The notes under the pieces are model-generated. The model did not search any database. It was not told the origin of the DNA and worked only from the letters and a program-made list of their open reading frames with translations. From Marsupella aquatica (Eukaryota; Marchantiophyta), in NCBI GenBank assembly GCA_973895155.1, contig OZ316893.1, positions 2,914,001-2,978,000 of the forward strand: DNA of 64,000 nt, given 5' to 3'. This document shows positions 45,409 to 55,600 of this stretch, one piece after another. How positions within the stretch are numbered: the stretch's first letter is position 1; the number at the start of each line of letters is the position of its first letter. The position numbers and the translations under genes were made by a program.

Positions 45409-46083
45409 CTATGGTCCAGAACCATTCCGGGAGGAGAGAAGGCATTGGTCGGCATTGGAGTCAACACAACCACGACCACCAGGAAAGGACTTGCCAGATT
45501 TTAAACTAACTTGAGGCAACTTGTGGCACAGAGTACTGCTGCTACTCGGAAAGGAAGTCACGGAGAGCATGGCTAGATGATGTCTACAGCTGCTGCTACC
45601 AGGTGATCCAGTCTTCGCCTTCGCCCAAGGGATCGGAGACGCCGCCATGAGAAACATCATCTGGTTTCCAACGAAAAGGTCATAAACAGTCAGATTGGTG
45701 GTTCGGATACTTTCACGGAGCCTTCCGTAGGATGCCAACAGCCTGAAGAGGAAACCAGATGCGGCGGTAGACGTCTCATGTTTGCCTGCCCCCCGGAGCC
45801 CGGAGGCCTTCTTCAAGCGATTCCTACTTCCCAGCTGTTTGGCGCTGGATCCCAGGAAAGACCCACCGCTGCACTCCACTGCAAGATGATCTGCTCCCCG
45901 TGCCTTGGATGACCTCGCGCCAGCTATAGACGTACTACTACTAGTGCTGCCATCGAATGTCTCATGGTGGAAAGCTCCTGTTGAGAAATTCTTCAATATT
46001 CCCAACTCATTGGAGTGCGCTGGACCCGGCGCTGAGTTCGACTCGGGTCTGTATTGTGGAGCTCCACCTGTACCCTTACTCAT
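45409..46083 (-). CDS. Unrecognised 224-residue Ser/Gly-rich ORF
   Basis: An ATG-started frame of 224 codons on the minus strand. I do not recognise it. It begins MSKGTGGAPQYRPES and is rich in Ser, Gly and Ala, with a short possible helix (FLFRLLASYGRLRESIRTTN) and a hydrophobic patch (QMMFLMAASPIPW). No transmembrane segment or metal-binding motif is clear. It is the longest clean ATG frame in a 13-kb region without other genes, so a lineage-specific gene is possible, but chance or an old pseudogene are as likely. Confidence 0.3.
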   Translation of the reverse strand: MSKGTGGAPQYRPESNSAPGPAHSNELGILKNFSTGAFHHETFDGSTSSSTSIAGARSSKARGADHLAVECSGGSFLGSSAKQLGSRNRLKKASGLRGAGKHETSTAASGFLFRLLASYGRLRESIRTTNLTVYDLFVGNQMMFLMAASPIPWAKAKTGSPGSSSCRHHLAMLSVTSFPSSSSTLCHKLPQVSLKSGKSFPGGRGCVDSNADQCLLSSRNGSGP

Positions 46084-46387
46084 GATTTCCGGTTCTCCTT
46101 CTTACTTTCCTTTCTGTATAATGATCCGCAGGTGAGTAACAGGAGGCTACCTCCAATTAACGTCTGCTACTTAATGAACTTTCTCTGCAATGATTTCCCT
46201 GGAAATATTCCAGATCGAGATCGAACATCTACTGGCATTGATCTTAGAAGTAACTAGCATCCGCAGGCCTACATTTATGTCCCTCGACTCCTCTTTCTCG
46301 CTTGGCAACGATTGTAGGGAAGTACGACTGTTGCCGGTCCGACTCTTTTTTCTGATCTCGATCGTCTGGGTTATCTATGGAGCCATC

Positions 46388-46455
46388 GCAGCACTAGCTT
46401 TCTTCTAGTGTACGCAGCACTAGCTTTCTTCTAGTGTACGCAGCACTAGCTTTCC
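46388..46455. repeat. 26-bp tandem repeat, 2.6 copies
   Basis: GCAGCACTAGCTTTCTTCTA plus GTGTAC repeats with a 26-bp period. Each unit contains CACTAG and CTAGTG seven bases apart, so it can fold into a small hairpin. Confidence 0.9.
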
Positions 46456-49019
46456 CAACCTCCAATCAATCTAATTCCTCAAATTGGCATCACTGGATGT
46501 GAAGAATTACGTACTTGTTCCTACTGCGAGGTAAATTGTCGAAATGTGGATTGTGCCAGGATGTCATATACCTACGACAGATATTCTGTAAGCAGTTGAT
46601 CTCAGCTGCTTTTGACTTCAAGCACACTACGGACTTCTCCATTCCAACAGATTGTCCACCTGCTAACTCGATACTTTCGAAGCTACAGCACAAATGGCAG
46701 GCTCTTCACCAAAGAAACGCTGCCGAGAAAACCAAGGTGCTGTAATCAGTCAGTTGCTGCTACCATATGCAGAAGTACGATTAAAAATCTTTTTGGTCGA
46801 AACTCGGTCGCAAATCACAGGTTGAGCTGAAGTTGAATTATGTGATGCAAAATTTGTACGTCCCACATATACATTCTTGAAGTACAGCGTAGGAAACTGA
46901 TTAAGTCTCAACTCGATATATACCAGTCCGTATGCATGAAATGAAATATACAGTAATACTACAGTGAGTTACAGAAAGGCTGTCCACACCAAAACAATCT
47001 TGCAGGCCACGCCCAGTGTCGGATGCGTGGTTGTACAATTTCTCAGCTTCTGTTGGACCGTACAATGCTGGAATGTTCGAGCGTGTGAGCCCAATTCCAG
47101 AAGATTGAGGGGGATTGGACTCACTCAACTCAGAGTAACCCCTTCACTCCCTGTCTTGAGACAGACTCGTCGTCAAGCTGGCGTTATTAGTCCTCTCCGG
47201 CCAGCTGACAGCATTCTGAAGGTCTGGTGATTTTAATAGTAAGTGGGTCCTGGAAGAGTGAATGCAGCTGAAATCTTATTTGATCTCGTCATCCACAAAA
47301 AAAACTGAAGATAACTGTGACAGGCAATTATTGCAGGGCGAGCATTTTATTAATACCCAGCCAGGAGGTTCATTAATGCTTCAGACCCTTCATGATTAAG
47401 CAGGGCACAGACCTCACAGTTTATTAGGCCGACTCTCCCTACTCATAGAACAGCTTGGTAGTAACGCAGTGTGCAGGAATATCTTGTGATCATTGAGTCC
47501 ATTATATAGACAGTATTGTTAAATAACAGCCAATGTTGTGGAGGAGCTCTTTCACTGTCAAAGAGTCAAACGATCGACAACAAAATGATCCATATGGATC
47601 GATGCATGGTAACTTAGACAGGCTGACCAGGCCTCTCTGGTCGATGGATCTACAGCGAGACTCCGTAAGGTTTGTTGGGATTCGTACCATTGGACTTCTT
47701 CCCCCCGCTTTCTACTTCTCTCCTTCGTGTAAAGAAATTGACTTTGTTCAAGACAGAGAAACACTGTAAGGCTATGCTTCGAAAGTTCTCCACGTCGCCC
47801 ATCCATGTCTCGCGGCAATATAGGCAAGGTTTATCAACCTAAACTCTGTATTATCAACCTACAGTACTACATACAGTAACATCATCCCACTTGATTAATC
47901 CAGCAGCACTCTGCTTCCAAGTGTCGCGGTGTTTTTATATTGTTGGAATAAGAAACATCTTTCGAGGTAGACTCTCAATCGAAGATCTTTCTGCATGCTG
48001 TTCTTTAAGTTCTCCTGCCAGTAGGGTAGTACCACGGCTCTGCGAACTCACCAGATCACGGAACTTAATTAAAGTCCGCACGGATTCAGCATCACATTCA
48101 CATGGTCATGAAACAATCTTGCAGATTGTGTGTTCGAGCTTTCTTGCGCTTGAATTGCGAGGTACTCTCCACTGTATAGATAACTGAAATGGTCAGTCAG
48201 ACGGACGAGGTTAGAGCGACTGCAGACTGTGCAGATTGTCGTCCATCAGGTGCAACGTACGGGCATGGTGTTCGTGGATGTATTATCTACCACTCCTGGC
48301 TCGCGCGCGAGACAGACGTCTTCAAGTTTCTCCAAGCGATTACTTTGACGTACATGTCGGCCATCTCAACGAGTCATGCCGTGAGGCTATTGTGATCACG
48401 GGAGGCAGGTGCGGGGCTGCTTTCAACCTTTGTTCCAAGAACTTGACATCCTTTAGAGGACATGCCCTGTTTTAGACGAAAAACAAAACATAAACAAATT
48501 CACAATGTTCACTGTTCATTCTTTTCCCCTTGTACACTGAATGACTGAGATGATGATTTTTACGGCAGCTTGATAAATGTTGGAGCTTAAGTGAAAGAAA
48601 GCATCCTCCCCACACCACACACACTCTGCAACAGTATTTCGTCCAAAAATCAAGATGAAGTATTGTGACATTCGTGTGCCGATGACAACGTAGCCAATTA
48701 TTTTAACGCTTTCGGCGCAAGATGAGAGAGTCTTCGTCAGCTAGAAAGAGTCTGGGATCTGCTTGACAAGATGAGTCTATCGATGGTGGAGAGAGAGGCC
48801 GTGTGGGCTGTGTTGGGCAAGATGACTGATCGCTGATTTGCAACTTCCCAAATTTCTAAACTATATGACAGAATCAAAGCCAAAAAGTCTTCCATTTATT
48901 CTAATGTGTTCCGGGCATGATGATGCAACGAGTCCACTCATTCGACACAGTTTGGGATCAGTTGGAAATGATGAGTAAATGGAGAGAGAGCAGCAGTCTG
49001 GGGGATCTGTTGGAAATGT
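46456..49019. other. Intergenic region, no gene seen
   Basis: Numerous short ORFs without domains on both strands. No tRNA or clear element ends are seen. Confidence 0.4.
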
Positions 49020-49192
49020 GAGATGAGTCCCACACTATTTTAATTTCCGAGCATCTCTGTGGCAAATGGGAGTTTATATGGAGAGAGAGGGAGAGAGAGA
49101 GAGAGAGAGTGAGATGAGTCCCACACTATTTTAGTTTCCGAGCATCTCTGTGGCAAATGGGAGTTGGAGAGAGAGCGAGAGAGAGAGCTGAC
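49020..49192. repeat. Tandem duplication with embedded GA tracts
   Basis: The segment GATGAGTCCCACACTATTTT, then TTTCCGAGCATCTCTGTGGC, AAATGGGAGTT is present twice (from about 49022 and 49113), each followed by a GAGAGA tract. The duplication probably arose across the simple repeat. Confidence 0.85.
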
Positions 49193-49413
49193 AGAGAACC
49201 CCTCCACCATGGTCGGTGAGGGATCCTTCATTTCCCAATTCCCCAAAGTGGGGTTCAATCAACTCGGGACAAGGATTCTCTCAGTTTGTTTATTTTTTAG
49301 CTTTGCAATGATGATTCTCGTTCCCACGTTTTCGAAAAGGGACAGACGAGGGGAAAATACATGGGACAGAGGAAAGGAAAATACATGGGACAGAAGCTTG
49401 CACTTTTCAAAAC

Positions 49414-49486
49414 CGCCGTCTGTGGGAATCGAACCCACGACCACGTGGTTAAAAGCCACGCGCTCTACCAGCTGAGCTAAGACGGC
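49414..49486 (-). tRNA. tRNA-Lys (anticodon UUU)
   Basis: A 73-nt cloverleaf on the minus strand. The 5' strand starts GCCGTCTTAGCTCAGCTGG and the 3' end is AGACGGC plus G as discriminator, giving a seven-pair acceptor stem. The anticodon stem-loop GTGGCTTTTAACCAC places TTT in the anticodon. TAGCTCAGCTGG and GGTTCGATTCC are the A and B boxes. A TTTT run directly follows on the minus strand and would stop RNA polymerase III. No intron, no encoded CCA, as expected for a nuclear gene. Confidence 0.96.
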
Positions 49487-50091
49487 TCTGAGAGAAGAGT
49501 CAGAGTATCTCCAATTTATATTATTCAAAGTTTATTCATAAAATGCGAAATGCGAAAGACAAGTGAACGAACCTTGAGGATCGGAGGAAAAATCTTTAGT
49601 CCACCAGCTAGGGGAATGAGCCCATGGAATGGGGGATTCAGAGCTCGCCCCTGTCTCAGTTTGCTTAACGATGCATATTAATTTCCTGCTTTAGAGTTCA
49701 TGGTTGAGTACCCTTATGTTTGTTGACACTGCACGATTTAAGTTTTCTAAACAGCTCTACCCAACATAAATCCCAGGCAAATGCCACCTCAAATAGGGGG
49801 TGAGGGCCATTGGGGCAGGGGGGCGTAAAAAAAAATGAGTAGAGCTTGTACTTTGGGTGAGTTTGCTTGGGAAGAAGTCAGTATCTCTGTTCAAGTTTTA
49901 ATGTATTTTTAGTTTTGGGGGGCAATTCATACCGTGGATGAAATGTTATGGCGAGCACTTGCAAGGCTTTTGCTCCATTGACCCAAACCACGACCCCAAC
50001 CACTTCAGGTTTGTTAGACCCAGTTCTGGTTTTGTGAAATTTCAGTTCCAGAATGAAACTGCTATACTATATAGACAAAATTCTTTTCTTG
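49487..50091. other. Intergenic region upstream of the tRNA, no gene seen
   Basis: Between the tRNA 5' end (minus strand) and the next repeat. An ORF at 49938-50144 has no domain. Confidence 0.4.
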
Positions 50092-50268
50092 TGTATTTTA
50101 ATTCAATGTGTCTTACCAAGGTGCATCCCCCTTGTATACTTTAGATTTTGAATTTAATCTGGCACCCCTCTAAATTTTTCTGTATTTTAATTCAATGTGT
50201 CTTACCAAGGTGCATCCCCTTGTATACTTTAGATTTTGAATTTAATCTTGCACCCCTCTAAATTTTTC
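50092..50268. repeat. Two-copy 89-bp tandem repeat
   Basis: TGTATTTTAATTCAATGTGT through CACCCCTCTAAATTTTTC is duplicated head to tail with only a one-base indel and one substitution, so the duplication is young. Confidence 0.9.
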
Positions 50269-51002
50269 AATCTTTGATATACTTTTGATCATCCACCCTT
50301 TAACAAAGCTCACGTAAGTTCTAGCCCTTAGTGAAGAAGAAATGATCTAATTAAAGTGCACTCCTCATGTCTTTAAGTTCTATTCATGGTTTTGTGTCCT
50401 AAATTTATGTTTTTAATTCATTTGAGTGTCATTACCTAAGATAAATACATAAGTATCTTTACTGGTGTATAATATGTGCAGAACCCAATACCATAGATTA
50501 AATTTTTCCTGTTCATTATACTTTTCTTTACATGTGTACTTTTACTCTTGTACCTGATGTGCACAACTTTTCAATGTCACGCTTCCTAATCAATGTCCTA
50601 TTTATATTTGCCACAAAAAAATTAGATCACCTGTATTTCACTAAAAAAACTTAAACTTTTTGCTAGAGGACAAAATAATTTTTCATGTTCCAGGATGAGT
50701 ATGCTATATGTGAAATTTCAACTTTTATACTATGCACTACTGGTTTCAGCCAATCTATCTAGAAACTTCCAATCGTCCTATTTAATACAGGTGGATTTTA
50801 GTCAAATTTCTGATGCCCAAATCGCTCAAGTATTGCAAGGGAAAGAGGTCAACTGTTGGGCATTAAAATCACTAAATATCTTCCTAGGTAAGGTGGATGC
50901 TCACCAGATCTAAAGGTTGAGGCTCAATGGGATAAAATGTAATGTTACTAATAAATACAGATGAGAACCTAGAGTTGGGGTCTAGGTGTCTAGAGTGAAG
51001 CA
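50269..51002. other. AT-rich intergenic region, no gene seen
   Basis: No supported exon or RNA gene. The stretch lies between two tandem-repeat arrays. Confidence 0.4.
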
Positions 51003-51602
51003 TCTAGTGCCCCACCAAATTTATGTCCATGGAAAGAAGGATGGGATGTTTTGTATCTCAAAACAATGAACATACGTGGGTTGTACTAGAGGGAAGTAGC
51101 TAGGACCCCACCAAATTTATGTCCATGGAGAGGAGGGCCCCACCAAATTTATGTCCATGGAAAAGAGGGCCCCACCAAATTTATGTCCATGGAAAGAAGG
51201 GTGGGATGTTATGTATCTCAAAAAAATGAACATACGTGGGATGTACTAGAGGGAAGTCGCTAGGGCCCCACCAAATTTATGTCCATGGAAAAAAGGGCCC
51301 CACCAAATTTATGTCCATGGAAAGAAGGGCCCCACCAAATTTATGTCCATGGAAAGGAGGGCCCCACCAAATTTATGTCCATGGAAAGGAGGGCCCCACC
51401 AAATTTATGTCCATGGAAAGGAGGGCCCCACCAAATTTATGTCCATGGAAAGAAGGGTGGGATGTTATGTATCTCAAAAAATGAACATACGTGGGGTGTA
51501 CTAGAGGGAAGTCGCTAGGACCCCACCAAATTTATGTCCATGGAAAGAAGGGCCCCACCAAATTTATGTCCATAGAAAGAAGGGCCCCACCAAATTTATG
51601 TA
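51003..51602. repeat. 32-bp minisatellite with higher-order structure
   Basis: About fourteen units of GGCCCCACCAAATTTATGTC plus CATGGAAAGAAG (32 bp) with few changes. The units are grouped between three copies of a second motif that includes GTGGGATGTTATGTATCTCA and ATGAACATACGTGGG and ends TAGAGGGAAGTCGCTAG, so the array has two levels of order. The unit lacks stop codons in the forward frames, so overlapping ORFs (51236-51518) are by-products. Confidence 0.92.
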
Positions 51603-52683
51603 TCTCAAAAAAGATGAGCATGCATGGTATGTATGTGTCAAAATGAATCATGAACAATTCTTCGCTGGTACTAACATTGAAAGAGTCATTACTATTAACA
51701 TTCAAAGAACAGGCATTTGGCTAGTGACCACGTCATTACTATTAACATCCAAAGATTAACATTCAACGAGCAGGCATTCTGGATAGTGGCCACTTCATAA
51801 CGATCGACATTCAAAGATTAACATTCCAAGAATGGGCATTCAGGCTTGTGCTCACTACACAGCGGGGGTAGTAGATTCTTCGCAGGATCTCCATCTCACA
51901 CCGGGAAATAAGCCTCTCCACCTTTACCACTTTCCTAAAGGTATGAAAAGGCTGCATCTGATGATCAAAGAGATACAAAGTCAGCCTACTTTGAAGGCAA
52001 AGGATGGTCCTATGGAGGGGTATAATTCGAGAGTTACCGGATTCCACAGTCTGTTAGTAACTGAGACTCTGATAGTCAGCTTTCCCCTTCAGATGGAAGG
52101 AGAATTCGATCAATTGAATTGTTATAGGGGGTGGGGAGGAGGGCGGCAATGGAAATGAGGTCGGCATTCAGATTTACAAAGGACTCCAGGATCCGTGCTC
52201 CACTGTTATCAAACACCAGCCAGATCCAAGAAAGATTTCTTCACGCACATCACTTCTCACTGACAGGGTACTTCGGCAACAGTGAACATAATGGAACCTA
52301 AACCACATGTTTTGAGGAGAAGCGACTCCTAACTAATGTATATCACATCTGTTGGTCTACATGGAACAACTGCACTAAACTAGTACTAAACTGGTCTGTT
52401 CAGTGATAAACTTCTACGAATCTGACATCAAAAACAAAGATGAAGTAAACACAGCAACATTAGATGTGTCCACCACCAGCAAATTTCCTTTGGTTTGATT
52501 TCATACCCTCACCATCTAAGGGCGAGCTAAAAATACAACGTTGCCCTGCTCACGCCAGAAACTGGGCTGCATTATAGGCAGATGGAATCTGTTCACGATT
52601 GAAAATGGGGAGAAGCGGTTATTACATATTTGCTTTCATCAACTGTACCTAGTGGGCACCACAAAAATGATGTTGCAAAGGAC
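51603..52683. other. DET1 3' flank, no gene seen
   Basis: Contains repeated words ATTAACATTCAAAGA and GGGCATT at about 51670-51840 and the likely DET1 3' untranslated region (minus strand) near the right end. No other gene is supported. Confidence 0.4.
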
Positions 52684-55600
52684 CTACTTTCTAAAGTGGA
52701 AGTTGATGACGGATGGTTGCATAAACGACTGTTGAATAGATATTGCGAACGGGAAAATTGGGTGGAATATGAATGACGCCACACGTTTTGTTCGACCATC
52801 AGTTGTACCATGCTCAGGGCCTGCAATGGAATGGACAACGTCAAAACCTTCCCTGCTAAATAGCGAAACTATAAGGTTGAAAATCGCTGGTCATGACTCC
52901 TGCTGTCAAAATGAGACTTCCATCAAGATCTGACAAATTCACTCAAATCCAATCTGATTGCGTTTGCAATACGTGAGGCCATAGATTACGGGGTTGACAA
53001 ACTGCAATATATAGGTACTAGGCTACAGAACCACATGTTTAACTCACGAACTCACCAGGGCTTAGTTTAAACTTCAAACAGTTTGACCTCCTCCTAGAGA
53101 TGAACTTAATTGGATGCTCCATGCAGGGCTTATGCCGATCAATGGCAGAGATGAGCTGGACACATGGCCAACACCACCACAGATAAGTCTTCAAATAGAA
53201 CGGTTCTAAGATTTAGCACATTCTATTCAGCGATTCAACAGCACTACACTTGCAAGACTCAAATACAAGTATTCAGAAAAAACTTGGTCATACGCCTTGA
53301 AATACCAACCTTCTCATCGTAGTGAAACAGAGACTGGTCATAGTATGGAGATGGGCTTTGGCATTGCGAATTGAAGGGTATCCAAGCGAGGGTCCTCTTC
53401 ACAAACTGCAAGAAAGGAGGTGTTCTCCGATAAGAACCTCAACCATCCAAAACGAACCAAGAACAATGAATGAATTACTAAACTAACATGCACAAGGGCC
53501 CGACGTGGTCATGGAATCAATGAACAAACGTGGGCCAAAGTACAGAAATGAAAGCCGGGCCAAATGGCCGGTAAAACAGTAGGACAATGAGTAGCAAAAC
53601 ATTCTCCCATTACAATTCTACTCTAATGAGAACCATATCGCCTTGGCTCGTAGTCCCTCGTGATACTTTCGAATCCTGAATATTAATGTACTTCCAAGAA
53701 ATACATTATTTTAGAGCATACCTGCACATAATTCCCTGTCTTGCTGCTGCTACACGCCGTCCTTTGTTTTCGAAGTTGCCCACGACTATGAGAGTTGTTT
53801 GAGTAAGAGGAAATGAAGTTCATGTACAAGGGATACCGAGGTGCTACCCGGAAATGATCACAAAATTGCTCGAAGGAAAGAAGAAATTCATCTGACGAGT
53901 TCTGCAATACGATATCCAAGTATTGATCATCTCCGTTTCTTAGCATAAACTAACACGACAATTCAACCCAAACTAACACGACAATTCATAAATGACACTA
54001 AACCGTTGCCGTCCGCAGAAAACATGAAACAAAATTTGTGATCATTTGAAGTAAAACGGACTCCCAGAATACCACAAAGACATCTGATCATCTTTTCATA
54101 GAAAAGCTTTGAGACAGTCAGGACGAGAAATATTGCAAGCTTTTTCGACAAAAAGGTACTCATTTGCAGGAGACACTACAGATTTCCCTCCAGTTCTTTG
54201 AACCTTGGGAACAAGTACCACTATGAAACTGGAGAGGTAAAACACGTAACAAGGTCATTACCTGATAAAAGCCAAGTATCTCAGTTGTCTCCACATTGAA
54301 AATGGCAAGGAACGCAGTCTGGTGAGATGTATCTGAATTTCTCTGCAACTGCTCAAGCCAGCACAATATACAATCACACCAAGTATTGCAAAAGCTTGCA
54401 GAATTAAGTCATAGATGATACACATTTGCAATCGATAGAGATAAAGGGAAAAACAAAATCACTAGCAGACAGCTGGAAAATCTCAAATTCAGCCAACCAC
54501 GGAGTCTGGCTTGCAATTTTTGGCAAATATTGAACTGCAGGAAAGATGACATACCACTCCATCAACACTTCCAAATTTGATCAAGAGATGGTATCGATCA
54601 AGAAATTGGACCTGCCAGATACACGGTGCAACCTAAAATCATGCTCAGGTAGGTGGCTAAATGTAAGCAGCGATAAGGTCAAAACTTCCCGTGACTCAAC
54701 ACGCAAACTTACAGGCAAAATTACAATTTCGCATTGCCTTCCATTACGTTACTTGTGTCATACATCGTGACAGCAGGAATGAAGGACGAGAATTTTAAGA
54801 GAACTTCATCCGAACGAACGTAAAAGAAAGCTTCTATAATTACAGCACCCATTGTCTAAGACCTTATGAACAATGCGGATCTCACATGCTCAGACTGGTA
54901 AACTTGGGCCACCAGGAACACAAAGACCTCTCAAAGTATTCCAAACAGATGCATGTACAGTACCTTCCACATAACCAAGTCAACATAGTGCTGGAAGTGA
55001 TAATAGAATCGCTTCAATCTTTGTGATTTCTGTCATCATTCGAAACAATGAACCTTCTTTCAGCCAAAGAGTAGTAGCTCACTCTCTCTAAGTCACGTAT
55101 CAGATGACGATCAATCCCACTCGCAATAGAATACCTACCAAGATACTACAGTGCCTTCGATCGATTCTGACGTAATTGTAACCCTGCTCAGTATCGTGTA
55201 CAATAATCAATCTCACCTCTGCTTTGACAAAACTAGACAGTACTAACACTCAGGTCCTTCATTGAATTATAATCAACTCCACTTTGTGTTCAACGAGCAA
55301 ATGCAGACACGAAAGACAGTCATGTAGACTCTTCATGGGGAATAGATTGCCATTACAAGAGGAAAGCTTAACACTCACAACGAGAGGGCTAATGTCCTCA
55401 TTCAAGACGCCCTGGAAAATGAACGAGAGCAGCCGTTGTTTGATTCCACCCAACACCTGGGCTCCTCCTTCATTGGTGTCAGTGGCCAAATCCGCAATTC
55501 GACGGCTCCTTGGTACTGAGCCACCTGCACCATTTTCACCATCACGAGGAGGCCTGCCCATATTCCCGTTGTTGTTACTCTCTCTCACAGAGACTTGTGC

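Noticed and set aside
49164-49475. ORFs covering the tRNA-Lys region on both strands
   Set aside because: They overlap the tRNA and GA tracts; no protein features.
51236-51518. Repeat-protein genes within the 32-bp array
   Set aside because: Two overlapping frames both spell the same repeat and arise only because the unit has no stop codons.
55259-55378. Long ORF 55259-56854 as a separate 531-residue Ser-rich gene
   Set aside because: It begins at a GTG in the intron, and its end beyond 55379 reads past a good GT donor. The part between the splice sites joins DET1 exons in phase, so it is DET1 exon 4.
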